Shown here: positions 11,731 to 21,913 of the stretch, in pieces
Layout of the letters: every line of letters begins with the position of its first letter
Position numbering within the stretch: position 1 is the stretch's first letter
Assembly (NCBI GenBank): GCA_023634235.1
Contig: JAMKCF010000162.1
Location: 1-64,000, forward strand
DNA length: 64,000 nt
Origin: Pisaster brevispinus
Lineage: Eukaryota > Echinodermata > Asteroidea > Forcipulatida > Asteriidae
Reading direction: 5' to 3'
The notes under the pieces: generated by a model
Seen by the model: the letters and a program-made list of their open reading frames with translations, nothing else
What the model was told of the DNA's origin: nothing
Databases searched by the model: none
Translations under genes and position numbers: made by a program

Positions 11731-12077
11731 GGGGGTTTATATATAAATTATCAGGTGTATCAACTAGCCAGTCCAGAATCCATTGAAGTTGGAGTGACAC
11801 ACCCCTTTGGTGAGTGTTTTATTTCACTTTTGTCTTTTTCCTAGGCAGCCCATCTTTTGTTTTGTCTGTTGCTCCCTGGTTTGTTGTCCAGTTTCTTTTT
11901 CCTTTGTTTTTGTGGCTCTTTTGTGTGTTCTCTCTTTGCCTTTTTTTTTTTTATCGTTTGTTTTTTCATTTGATTTTAATCCATGCCATATATTGGGATA
12001 GGGGTGGTTTTCATATTTTGTATGTATTGTGAGTTGCCTAAATAAAGTATTATTATTACTAAAAGTTGCCCACTTAC

Positions 12078-12221
12078 CTGAGAGAAGAGGTCCCTAGATT
12101 CTCGGATGTAGCCCTTCATAGCCAAGATTGCACCGATTTCATTGGCTGCAAACAGGTTGCGGCCATCGTTGCGCAATACTTGTTTGTACATGGCAAGGAC
12201 TCTGCCCGGGTGACGTTTTTC
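12078..12221 (-). pseudogene. CTR9: CTR9 exon, residues ~625-672, acceptor destroyed
   Basis: The 48 codons are open and include YKQVLRNDGRNLFAANEIGA, and the donor CAG|GTAAGT is good. By phase and homology the exon should start at GAAAAACGT, but the preceding dinucleotide (12222-12223) reads AC on the minus strand instead of AG. Splicing into this exon should therefore fail. Confidence 0.8.
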
Positions 12222-12289
12222 GTACAATCGCCAAGAAACATTAATGTCAGGATGATACCCAGTTATACCCAATTGTTCCTGTTTTAAAC

Positions 12290-12670
12290 CCTGCCCCACT
12301 ATTACTATGGCCATAAACACCTATAAAGCTCCCAGTTGTTCCCACAAAATCCCTCAAACGCAATTATAAAAGATTCCAAATTTGAAATCCCTGTCCCTAT
12401 GATACAACTACCTTAAAACGCCCAATTATCACCCAAATGAACCCAAACACCTTCATGTAGTTGTAGCAATAAACCTTTCTGGTACTAAAATCTGGTCCAC
12501 CCTTTCCTACTGAAACCCATGACACACCCACTTACGCCCGTAACAATCTTTATAACACCCAAAACATACCGACTTGAACACAACATTTCCAGAAACACCC
12601 ATGCAATTCCCACTTACACCCATCATATTCCTACTAACACCAATAACATACCCACTTACACCCTTTATAC
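12290..12670. repeat. C/A-rich low-complexity tract
   Basis: The plus strand is strongly biased to C and A. It is built from imperfect copies of phrases such as ACACCCACTTACACC. It sits in the intron between two CTR9 exons. No gene is seen. Confidence 0.6.
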
Positions 12671-12682
12671 CCAAACTCGTAC

Positions 12683-12868
12683 CTTTTCCTTGTCTCTTGT
12701 GAGTTGATACAGTGTCTGTAGCTAAACATTACCCAGTGACAGCAGCGAGAAGGAATCATTCTGGGTGGCGGTCTGTTTAAGGATTCATTCAAACTTCTTC
12801 TGCCCCGGTCCCCATTCTTGTTTAGCAAGATGGAGGTTACCGATGAGGGACCAAGCATCGGGATGATC
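12683..12868 (-). pseudogene. CTR9: CTR9 exon, residues ~563-624, two nonsense codons
   Basis: The exon is exactly 62 codons, as expected, with CATAG acceptor and AAG|GTACGA donor. It begins DHPDAWSLIGNLHLAKQEWG. Codon 28 is TGA where family members have Arg in FERIL (12785-12787), consistent with a CGA to TGA transition. Codon 49 is TAG where Trp is expected in NVWLQTL (12722-12724). Length is unchanged, so these are substitutions, not indel artefacts. Confidence 0.85.
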
Positions 12869-13749
12869 CTATGGTACAAACACCAAGAGGGAAAAATGCA
12901 GAATTAAACAAACTGTAAGTCGAGATAACTCGAGGCTGAACCCCGGATAACCCAGGTAAACCTACAAAAAACCTCAAGGCTTTATATAGAGCCCGAACAA
13001 AAGAGCCTGTAAAAATGGGAGTCTATAAAATGAACCAGACTTCAAGATAATTTTGTTCATTGGCAGAGGAGAGTACAAAGTAGTTTTCCCAAAGCAAAAT
13101 AATCAAACCAGCCTAGAATCTAGGTGGGCTAGACTTGGAGATCATCATTTTACCAGAAGAAAGTGTAAAAAAATTGAAGGCATTTTGAGGTACGGTGGAC
13201 AGGGTTCTCCCCAGATTTGTTCAAAGCTGTGGGGCATTCTTGACCAAAATTTTGAGATGTTTGGCCAAAGCACGCTAAATTGAAACAACATCTGCGGATT
13301 GTTTTCTACTTTCAAAGCTCTACTGTTTTAAAGCCTCTACTGTGCAATCTGGAGCATTCTTCATGTTTTTTTCTCGATTTTTTTTTAAATTAAGGAAAAA
13401 AAATAAAAAATTAATAAACTTTTTTTTTTTTTTGCTTGACTGCCTAAATTCGGGCATATTGGCACGCAATCCACGCGTATAGCCCGATACGCTAGCTCGA
13501 CATGGGGAGAACCCTTGTAGACGCGCTACTAGGGCACTACTTGGTTTCGGTAAATTTGTCTGTGCCCACCAATATTAAAGAGTGCACTCCTACAGTGTCT
13601 ACAATAGCTCAAAAAGGCTATGAGTGAGGGAACAAAAGAGTGCCCTCGGTGTTCAAGTTCTCAGCAGCGTTTTTGGTCACTTTAGGGAGATTTGCATAAC
13701 CAAGAGTATTGGAGAAACACAAGGAATATGAATAATTGGTGTACAACAC

Positions 13750-13847
13750 CTGGTTGATTTGCAGAGCTTCTTTGGACCAATCAGATGCCTCGTAGCATGC
13801 CTAGATCTGTCCCGCATCCCGAGCCATGCAGCCCAGACGCAAGTGGC
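13750..13847 (-). pseudogene. CTR9: CTR9 exon, residues ~533-562, 9-bp insertion with stop
   Basis: It reads HLRLGCMARDAGQI, then TAG GCA TGC, then YEASDWSKEALQINQ. The three extra codons keep the frame but introduce a stop at 13801-13803. A usually conserved Phe in DWFKEAL is Ser. Acceptor TTTAG and donor CAG|GTGTTG are present. Confidence 0.8.
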
Positions 13848-13889
13848 CTAAAAAGAAAATATTCATCTGTTCGATGATAATCAATTTCT

Positions 13890-14560
13890 AATTAGCAATA
13901 ATCAATGAACAAGTGAGACTTGCAGTTATGTTCATTGCTTAGGTTGTGTGGCAAGTCAATAGTAATCAATAGTTGATTTTCAATACTCAATAGTCAATAA
14001 CCAAATGATTAAGTGAGAGCTGCTAAGTTAATGTGATCAATAATCAATGTATAACTACTCAACAACCTATAATTAATACATAACCACGCAATAATCGAAA
14101 ATAAATAGTTAAAGGCATAAGACTTGATGCTTGGAAAAAAGCAGGGCAATTTTGAGTAGTACAAGGGCTGAACTACATACAGTACATGTTTAGGCTTCTA
14201 TAGAATTTTGTTCAGGCTACTTAATAATAGTTTTGCTGATTTTTCTGGCAAAACAATTGGAAATCAGATTAAAGTAGGAAGAACATCACCTGTAATTAGC
14301 AATAGTCAATAACAAATGATTAAGCAATTATTAACATTCCATGAGCTGACTATTGGAATAGTCTTTTTCAATTCATTCCGTAATCAATAACAAAGTAATC
14401 AAGTTCGAGCTGCAATGTTAAAGTAATCAATACTCAATCTGTGACAACTCAATAGTGTATAATCAATCTATAACCACCTCATAATAAATGATTAATAATA
14501 AACAAAAGTCAATAATCAATCAACAATCGTTAACCTTCCATAAGCTGACTCAGGAATAGT
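13890..14560. repeat. AT-rich imperfect tandem repeat
   Basis: The tract is made of many degenerate copies of a phrase like AATCAATAGT with longer echoes (AGTGAGAGCTGC at about 14012 versus AAGTTCGAGCTGC near 14401). It looks like slippage-derived intronic sequence. Confidence 0.55.
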
Positions 14561-14691
14561 ATTTTAAATTCACCCACCTGTTTCATCTTCCCACCCAAAA
14601 AAAGAGGAAGTAATTTACAAGTTTTTGTTTCTAATCGTGTCCCTTTACATTATTTCGACACCCCCCTCCCCCGGCACCAAGACCAACTCAC

Positions 14692-14875
14692 AATCAACGT
14701 AGTTAGGATGCTCTCTCAGGACGTCTTTATAGAATTTCTCAGCCTTGTCCAATTGAAACATGCTCTCAAAGAGACCAAGCGAGGTTGTAAGACATCAAGA
14801 CTGAGATGGCGCCGTAGTACGTCTCATCATGCTCCACCTCAATATGGCACGCTTGAGAGAGGCTTCGTAGTAGCA
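14692..14875 (-). pseudogene. CTR9: CTR9 exon, residues ~472-533, compensating -1/+1 shifts
   Basis: The total length (184 nt) equals the expectation, but the frame changes twice. One base is missing after SLKRA and one T is gained before LFESM. The shifted stretch between them hits a stop in the original frame. The two ends read YYEASLKRA and [16 protein letters not shown], and the middle reads [20 protein letters not shown]. Acceptor CTGTAG and donor GTGAGT are present. The Arg or Lys expected at the first codon is Cys. Confidence 0.8.
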
Positions 14876-15517
14876 CTACAGGAGAACAAGAATCAGATTT
14901 GAAAAAGGACTGATTGACAACATCTTTGTGTTTCGAAAGAAAGGAAGTCCTTAGATGAAATTCACCCACAAGAAAAAAACAATGAAATGGGTTGAAACTT
15001 TTGAAGGTTGGTTCGCTCCAAGTTTTACAATTTTTCAATATTAATGTAAAGGGCAGTCAGGATGGGCTAAGTGGTTTCTTCCCTGTCTTTCACCTCTGTG
15101 GATCCCAATTTGATTCCCGGACCAAAGCCTTGCATGTGGATTGGGTATTCAGTCCCCGCCGACAACATGGGTTTTCATCCCACTTCTACATCTGAAACTT
15201 CTTGATTGTCTTCTTCACAAAAGTTGGTGTGATGTTTCCATTAGGATGCGTTGCAGACTATATAATTCAGAGTCAGATTCAGGATGTATATCAAGGAATT
15301 TAATACAAAATTCCAAGCCAAATACACCTTGTGTCAAAATGCGGCCATCTTGTTGTGTCTCCCATTCATATCAAGAACACCAAACCAAGGCTGGAAGGAA
15401 AAATAGTCTGGTTCCTTTACGCACGATGCATAGCACATTCCATTAATGTTATTGGATATAGTGAACATGACCAAGATGGCAGCAGCAAGATGAAGATCTA
15501 TTGCTTTTTCTTCCTAC

Positions 15518-15646
15518 CTTTGCCTCTGGCTGGTTGCCAAGATGGAAATGCAAAGCTCCAACGTTGTTCAAAATTTCTGGTGGGGTGTCTGCCTGGACCT
15601 TTCCTTTTAGAATACGAGTTGCTGTGCCATAAGCAGTCAGAGCTCC
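15518..15646 (-). pseudogene. CTR9: CTR9 exon, residues ~429-471, intact
   Basis: The exon is 43 codons with no lesion. It begins [20 protein letters not shown] and includes [20 protein letters not shown]. Acceptor TTTTAG and donor AAG|GTAGGA are canonical. It shows that decay is uneven along the locus. Confidence 0.9.
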
Positions 15647-15874
15647 CTAAAACATGTTACAAAAGAAAACAAAAACAAGCCAATATTTGTGAATAGTCAT
15701 TACAGATCTGTTGGAATGATTCTGAAGAAAAACAACTGTTACGGGAGCATCTCAAAAGTCGGGTATGTTTTTGGCTTCGAAGAACGTTTCCGTTGGCACA
15801 GAGCCTGAAATCCATTAGACCCCCAGAACATTCTGATTAACCGGATCATTGAATGTTCCAGCAGCTCAACAGAC

Positions 15875-16040
15875 CAAGGCCCAATTTCATACAGCCTGTA
15901 ATCACAAAAACTTGCTCAGCAGAAACAGGTTACCAACAAACATTCCATAAAGTTTACAATGTTGCCACTGGTACCCCACTCATTTCGTACTAAGTAAAGA
16001 AATTTGCTAAGCAAAATTTTCTGCTTAACGGCTTTATGAA
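15875..16040. mobile_element. Palindromic MITE (GGGCCCAATTTCATAA family), diverged
   Basis: The left end reads GGCCCAATTTCATACAG and the right end has the complement of TTCATAAAGCCG. The interior has the family phrases CTTGCTCAGCAGAAACAGG and TTGCTAAGCAAAATTTTC. Other copies are at 19680, 28774 and 58072. Confidence 0.65.
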
Positions 16041-16689
16041 GAATGAGCACGTGCTGGAATGCGTAACCAATCTCATTAGAGACTGTACATAGAATTATGA
16101 ACTCTCACAGAGTGACTGCACGTGCACGCACTCCCTCCACATAGTATCTATGCAGGCGAAGCTTGAACTTTGAAGGAAAAATCCACACGACCACATACAG
16201 GTCTTGTGGCTCAGAATCAAAATAAGAAAAACCTTCCTGACCCAGTTTAATGTGCATTTAAGTTAACTGCATTTATTTGAACTAAAGCGCTTTTGACATG
16301 TAAGAGAGGATTGATTTTTATTTGTCTTCATGGGTATTAAGTATACTTCATGATGTCAGTACTCAGTAGAATTGAAAGGTATTTTATCAGACTCAAAGTC
16401 AACATTTGAACACATTATTTTGGGGGTCAAGATGTTACATAGTGAGGTATTATTCTTCATTAATTTTCCATTAAAAAACACAAGACGCATGACTTGTCCA
16501 GTCAAAAGTTTACTGGCCCGACACCAAAACTACTGGCCTGGGGTCTGTTGTCCAGTGTAAAATTCGAGCCCTAGCAGGGTGCATGTGCTCGCGAAGTAAC
16601 TGGGTGAGAGATCACAATTCCATGTACAGCCACAGGACTGCTTCAATCGAGACAAAAAAAAAAACTTTTACAAATGTGAAAGAACATAC

Positions 16690-16752
16690 CAGTACATCGG
16701 TGAGTTCCAAGATCTGAGCAAACTCAATCCATGCCTCGACATCTTCCGGGAA
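16690..16752 (-). pseudogene. CTR9: CTR9 exon, residues ~408-428, intact
   Basis: The exon is 21 codons beginning FPEDVEAWIEFAQILELTD, with TTTTTCAG acceptor and CTG|GTATGT donor. Phase matches the next exon at 15646. The upstream exon covering residues about 346-407 is missing. Confidence 0.85.
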
Positions 16753-16785
16753 CTGAAAAAGAAAAATAATTAATTTCAACAATAA

Positions 16786-16925
16786 ACTTTTTGAGGCTTT
16801 GCATGGTGAGGTATAAATGTATATTCGGTTTGCGATAACACCACGTGTATGTGTGAGCTGGGTGCGCTCTGCTCTGTACTTTATTCTGGCTGGAAAGGAG
16901 AGGGAATGGAGAAACAGCAGTTGGA
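16786..16925. repeat. Fragments of fold-back element and of an exon-like repeat
   Basis: Positions 16786-16860 match an outer end of the fold-back element (AGGCTTTGCATGGTGAGG, then CGGTTTGCGATAACACCA). Positions 16885-16945 match, with changes, the exon-like block at 19133-19305. The joining of these pieces shows repeated nesting. Confidence 0.5.
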
Positions 16926-17283
16926 GTTGGTGGGATATAACAGCACTTTGATTAATTAAAGAAACAAACAACTAACCAAATACATTCACAGCTATTACTG
17001 TAGAAATGTGTCCATCCATAATCACATTACACTAAACCATAAAGATTCAAGAAGTTGAAGGGGTTTAACAAGTAAACACTTAATTGTTGATCTCACTTTA
17101 ATTCAGAATAAAAGATAGATAAATTAAAACAAAAGATACAAAAAAATGAAAAGCAAACTTATCCCCAAATGAACAATCTCTATAAAAGAAATAATGAGAA
17201 ACTTTACTATTGCAAAGAAACACTTGGTAATTCAACACTGCAGCTAATCGGTTTACTGTTAGACCCAAAAAATAAACCTCTCA

Positions 17284-18482
17284 AAGGGTACGTTCAGACG
17301 AGGAGTTAAACTAACCCTTAATCCGAGCACCGCGGGTGTCCAAAAGATAAAAATGACTTGCGTTCACACGAGTAAGTTAGTCCTGTCCGCACGGGTTAAA
17401 CTGACCCACACGTGGATTATCAGGTCATGCATAGCTGACCCCGACCGACCACTCTTCCGGTCCGGCTTCGGGGAAGTCCCCGCTAAAAAACACCTCCGTT
17501 GATTTGGTACGGCAATGAGCTGAGCAACAGCGTTGCATTTTAAAAACCATTAAAAATGTCCAGTTTTTATTTTATTTTAACAGTACACTTGGATGAAATC
17601 AGAGATGAAGAGTGAAACTGACAATGTAACTCACCAAATAATTTTTCTTACGCTGATTCAAGAAGTTTTTGGGCAAAAACAAAAACGTTGATGTGACAAA
17701 ACTTCAAAAGAAACGCCAACGGTCACTAAAAAATGTGTTACTTAACTTTCAGAAATTCTCGGCAGAAACAAGTTACACATAATTACATAGCTTAAATGTT
17801 CATCTTGTTCTTGAAACAGTCGGGATCTCATTAAAAAAACAAGGCATTTCTTAGCTTAGCTTTCGGAAGAATTCAAGAACGTGACAATCTGCACGGATTT
17901 ATCAGAGCGGATACCTCATTGGCCACTGCTTATTGTTAGAAAATACACTGACTAATCACCTTTCACGTACAATAAAACTCAGACCAACGAAGTGCGTATG
18001 GTACCTGTTATACTTCCGTATATTGCGGGCACACTAAGCAGGATTCTTGTAGCCAGACTATTTTACGGACTGGCCCGTGCAGTTCCGTCCGACAGCAGTA
18101 CACAGGCACGCTGTGAGTATCATGAATAATACACAACCTTTCCCGGAATCGGACCAATCAGGTACTTCAATTTACTTCGATACTCGCGACACATGTGGTT
18201 ATGATGACGTAACCTTCTGTGTGGAGAGGTCGCATGGAATAAAATAGATCGGATGTAGCAGGTCAGTTGCGTTCCAACGATGGTTTCTTGGGCCTCGCAG
18301 CGGGGGGTTGGTCGTAAAACCTGGGCTAAGTTACGCTAATCCAACATTTTTTTAGGTTTAGTTTAGCCCAGTTCTCTGGGTCAAATTGACCCTCGCGGAC
18401 CGGATTTTTGCGTTCCAACGGAGGGTTATTTTAGCACTTTTGGATTAAGGGCTAGTTTAACTCCTCGTCTGAACGTACCCTT
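17284..18482. mobile_element. Non-autonomous TIR element (~1.2 kb)
   Basis: The ends are inverted over at least 30 bp, starting AAGGGTACGTTCAGACGAGG and continuing GAGTTAAACTA. Subterminal TTAACCC/GGGTTA-like phrases repeat inside. No transposase frame is visible. I could not assign a target-site duplication with confidence, so the superfamily is left open. Confidence 0.75.
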
Positions 18483-18489
18483 ATAATAA

Positions 18490-19130
18490 ATAAGAATGAG
18501 CAGTTCTTGCCCTCTCTCTGGTCACTTTATCTACACTAGACTAAAATAAAGAAAGACATAAGACAAGCAAAGAAAAACTTAACAGAGATAAAAACCACTA
18601 AAATAAACAACAGGCCAGAGCCAGGCCTTCTGCTTGTTAAATCGGGCCCCCAGGGCATAGAGTTGTCACCCTTCTGTGGTCACTACTAATCCTATGGCCA
18701 CCTAGGGCTGGGGCTACCCTGCCATGCATCTCATACACTACATAACCTATAGTATACAATCAAATGGGGGCACAGGCTAAAACATGAAACCAATACCTAC
18801 ATGTAGGTACTCCTAAAAGTTAAATAAAAGTCTGTAAAGTAAAGTAAAAATTAATGGATCCTATAACTCGAAAGGAAAACCTAGAACAAAAGACAATCCT
18901 AAGAATACACTCCTGTTTGAAGAGAACTTATACGCATCAAATTTCACTCCTGACCAAAAGGCTGTTAAATTGTATAATGAACAATTTATAAAAACTGTAA
19001 ACACTTCAAAGTTAGTGTATGCCAATTCTTCAATTTAAAGTTGATAAAAAAATATGTCCACTCTATCTATACACTATCTTCTTCTATTAAATGTTGAACA
19101 CTAGATATAAAAAAAAATACAAAGTAACTT
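18490..19130. other. Gene-free stretch
   Basis: The sequence is AT-rich with no recognisable gene or strong repeat. Confidence 0.4.
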
Positions 19131-19132
19131 TT

Positions 19133-19305
19133 CCTACCTGGAAAGGAGAGGGGATGGAGAAATAGCTGTTGGAGTTAGTGGGATATAACAGCACAGAAGC
19201 CAGCATGCTAGGCCCCACCAACCCCACCACTGGATCAACCAGTTCAGAGGTCAACATGGACAGTCCACTTTCCAGCAGGGGTTACCAAAACAATAGAGTT
19301 TGTAA
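19133..19305 (-). other. Exon-like open block with splice donor, unidentified
   Basis: The minus strand is open for about 55 codons and ends YFSIPSPFQ|GTAGGA with a good donor. The frame includes SELVDPVVGLVGPSMLASVL. It lies between two CTR9 exons but does not match the missing CTR9 residues. Shorter echoes of its 3' end lie at 16885-16945 and perhaps near 22510-22560, so it may be part of a repeat. Confidence 0.3.
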
Positions 19306-19384
19306 TGAGTGAATAAGAGCTATGGATTAAATGGGGTTAACATACAACAACAACAAAATAGAGGGTGGAATATTTCATAAATGA

Positions 19385-19487
19385 GGGGGCCTCATTTACA
19401 TATATCTACTAGCTATGTAGATTTGTTCTTAAAGAACTAGGTCTTGCTTTTTATTCTACTGCCGGAAAAATTGAGAGACTACTTCCA
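19385..19487. mobile_element. Fold-back element end, truncating a CTR9 exon
   Basis: The sequence matches the outer region of the elements at 30510 and 43040 (TGTAGATTTGTTCTTAAAGAACTAGGTC, here cited only in part, then TTCTACTGCC and GAGACTACTTC). It abuts CTR9 exon sequence at about 19487. Confidence 0.7.
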
Positions 19488-19567
19488 AAGTGCGGCAAAA
19501 CGATTAGCTGTGGATGCAAACTGGGTGGCTTGCATGGTAGTAGTACTGGAAAGCTTGGTCGTGGTCA
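19488..19567 (-). pseudogene. CTR9: CTR9 exon, residues ~320-345, frameshifted and truncated
   Basis: From a CTACAG acceptor the frame reads DHDQAFQYYY. It then shifts: ATQFAS is in a second frame and a diverged VLPHFG in a third. The rest of the exon is replaced by fold-back repeat at about 19487. The following LGQMYIYRG part is absent from the window. Confidence 0.75.
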
Positions 19568-19624
19568 CTGTAGAGAGGAACGCAGAAGGTTATAGTCCAC
19601 ATAAATCCATCAGAATTCAGCAGC

Positions 19625-20095
19625 CGCGTCCTGGCCGAGCAGTCAACCACACCAGACACAAGCTCTGGTGTTTCTGATCTGGGCCCAATTTCATAAAGCT
19701 GCTTAAGCACAAAAACCAGCTAAGCACAACAAAATGATGCTTACCAGAATAAGGTTACCAGCCAAACTACCAGGACTGGTATCCTGCTCATTTCTGCTAA
19801 GCAGAAAAATGTTAAGCAATATTTTCTGCTTAAGCAGCTCTATGAAATTGGGCCCAGAGTTTGATTTGAGTCTCGCTCTTGATATTTGCGTCCTTACCTG
19901 CTTACATGCCTTAAGCAAGACACTTGAGCATTATCACTTCATGTTTTGGACGGGATGTAAAAAAGTGTTTTGTGTAATGAGTGCAGAAGAACCTAGTACA
20001 CTTAATTGTAAAGAGAGGGGGTTTTCCCTAGTATTTTGGTTTGATTTGTCACTTAATCCAAACAATATGCTGGCTTGTACATGGGGAGAACCATG
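19625..20095 (+). mobile_element. tRNA-Leu-derived SINE, interrupted by a MITE
   Basis: The head at 19625-19679 matches the tRNA-Leu(CAA)-like SINE at 29449. The body resumes at 19856 (GTCCTTACCTGCTTACATGCC region, AAGCAAGACACTTGAGC) and runs to the usual GTACATGG end. The MITE at 19680-19855 splits the two parts. Confidence 0.75.
19680..19855. mobile_element. Palindromic MITE inside a SINE
   Basis: The ends are TGGGCCCAATTTCATAAAGC and its near-complement, with extended inner pairing through GCTTAAGCA. It interrupts the tRNA-like head of the SINE just 5' of the B box, so the MITE is the younger insertion. Confidence 0.8.
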
Positions 20096-20115
20096 AGTGG
20101 GGTGGGAATCCTTAC

Positions 20116-20223
20116 CTGTACATGGAAGGCTCTTGTGAGTTGGTAGCAGCTTTCCGCCTGTGTTGCTTCATTGTCTGTACCGTGGAATGCATGCAGAGCA
20201 AGATGTTGCACCTTCGTATAATC
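20116..20223 (-). pseudogene. CTR9: CTR9 exon, residues ~284-319, intact
   Basis: The exon is 36 codons, starting [20 protein letters not shown] and ending RAFHVQ. Acceptor CTAG and donor CAG|GTAAGG are canonical. Confidence 0.88.
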
Positions 20224-20224
20224 C

Positions 20225-20400
20225 TAGATAATTACAAATAAAACTTGGTAAATGATGAATTAATCCTGGTTAATGACGAGTTAGTCCAGGTTAATTACAA
20301 ATAAAGCTTTGTCGATGACAAATTTGTCCTTGTTAGTGAAAAATTCATCCTGATTAATGATGTGCTAAAACTGGTCAATGATAAAATTAAACCTGGCTAT
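20225..20400. repeat. Imperfect ~30-bp tandem repeat
   Basis: Degenerate units share the phrase AATCCTGGTTAATGA. The tract is intronic and non-coding. Further short repeats of AACCAATAACC follow at 20460-20515. Confidence 0.5.
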
Positions 20401-20698
20401 CATTCGATACTGAAAAGTATAACTATTAAACCTGGTTACGTGAAGTGAGTCATAACCGATAACCAACAACCAATAACCAGTGACCAATATTAATAATCCA
20501 TAACCAATAACTATGGGGGATGTGTTTAACTCCATGAGTTTGATTCTTTCCTGCAATTGGATAATAGAAATTTTGAAAATGAAAACCAACTTTTGGGACC
20601 TTTTCAAAATCTAGACTTGGACTTCGCCATCAATCTTGGAGCAGTGTGCATTTTTGGCCTGAGCCGAGGTTTGGAAGTAGCTTCTTGAGGGACGTTAC

Positions 20699-20955
20699 CT
20701 TCTTAAAGAAGAAATGATTTGCAAGATGGTTGAGCACCATAGGGTTGCTGGAGTCTATCGTGTACGCCTTGGAGAGAAGCTGGACTCCAGTCCGTATGGA
20801 ATCTGTTGCTTTACTGTCAATTTCTAGGATGGCGAGGCCAACGATGGTGCCCACACACTTCAGATCGAGTTCCAGGGCCCGCTAGAAGGCCAGGCGTGCT
20901 TTCTCCGGTTTGTTTAGCTTATTGAAGCAGTGGCCAATGCCAAGGCGAACAGCAG
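20699..20955 (-). pseudogene. CTR9: CTR9 exon, residues ~198-283, one nonsense codon
   Basis: The 257-nt exon plus the one carried-over base gives exactly 86 codons. It reads AAVRLGIGHCFNKLNKPEKA, then RLAF, then TAG at 20882-20884 where Ser is expected, then RALEL onward to [11 protein letters not shown]. Acceptor ACACAG and donor AAG|GTAACG are good. The single base change in a perfectly sized exon argues for genuine decay. Confidence 0.88.
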
Positions 20956-21651
20956 CTGTGTTTAATAGTATCAAAAATATGAAAATGTCAATAACTGTCG
21001 TTGATCACTAGATGAATCCAGTAACAACTGAGAGACATCGCTGATGAAAAGTTCTGAAACTAGGACCCCAATTCTAGGAGGCATGTTGAAACGATGGCTT
21101 TCCACTAGATTTCAAGGAGCTTTTACGAGCTGTACCCTCAGCACTAGAGAAGTACATCGGAGATAATGGTTCTCTTAAGAAGAAAATAACAGCCATTTTC
21201 AGAGTATCTTATCTCCCAATATGTCGCATAATTTTATCCCTTTGGTTTCATATTCTCCAGAGTTGCCTCCTCCCCAGCAGTTTTCACATTTGTTTTAGTA
21301 GTTACTCATCTCAACTTCTGTCTTGTCAGATTACTTGTCCCCATCTTTGTCTTGTAATAATTAATTAACTAAGTTAACTATTTCATTAATTAATTAAGTT
21401 TTGTTTTTTCTTTTTCTTGTTTTCTTCTAAAGGCACTCCACTACAAGTCTTGGCTGATGAGGATCGTGCCTCCAAAATATTGTCTTTTGCATTCTGTTAT
21501 ATGCACTGTTCAGGATGGAAATAAATGTTATATTGAATTGAATTGGCAGACGTAAAAAGTCTCAACTCGGGCAAAAGTCTGAAATTTCTCATCCCTGAAG
21601 AGTTTCTCTTCAATAAAGGAACAACTTGGAGACAGCTGATTGAGATTCTAC

Positions 21652-21741
21652 CTGGGCAGCTAGGGTTTGTCCTCAGAGCCTTCTTGTAGAATGCCAACGC
21701 TCCTCGGTAGTCTTTCTTATTGAAGGATATACAAGCTTTTC
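21652..21741 (-). pseudogene. CTR9: CTR9 exon, residues ~168-198, intact
   Basis: It reads [20 protein letters not shown] and [10 protein letters not shown], with TTTAG acceptor and CAG|GTAGAA donor. It is the most N-terminal CTR9 exon in the window; nothing resembling residues 1-167 was found upstream on this strand. Confidence 0.88.
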
Positions 21742-21913
21742 CTAAAGGAAGAGGAAAATTGCAAACCAGGAAACTTAAATTTCTTGATGCTGTATTTAAC
21801 TGAAGTTTTAACATGCAGTTTTGATTAAAAGGGGAAACAAAGAACAAGTTTTGCAATTGTCTTGATTCTGTATAACTGAAATTATAACATGCACCTTTGA
21901 TTAAAAGGGACAA

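Larger units (their letters stand above)
11464..21741 (-). pseudogene. CTR9: CTR9 (PAF1 complex TPR subunit), N-terminal half, unprocessed pseudogene
   Basis: Eleven exon remnants spread over 10 kb match CTR9 residues about 168-703 (human numbering from memory). CTR9 is the tetratricopeptide scaffold of the nuclear PAF1 complex, which acts in Pol II elongation and histone modification. Introns are retained, so this is not a processed copy. Exon lengths and phases fit an ancestral gene almost exactly. Four exons contain in-frame stops (five in all), one has a compensating -1/+1 pair, one is truncated by a repeat and one has lost its acceptor. Residues 1-167 and about 346-407 are not found. Residues after about 703 are absent here; the C-terminal exons are at 48.5-51.3 kb, in the wrong order. 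A badly assembled functional gene is the alternative. Confidence 0.8.

Noticed and set aside
11807..12032. Hydrophobic plus-strand frames resembling a membrane protein
   Set aside because: The plus strand is T-rich here, which encodes Phe/Leu/Val by composition. No splice signals or homology.
14766..15038. A 90-codon minus-strand gene
   Set aside because: It is a CTR9 exon read through its intron in one of its shifted frames.
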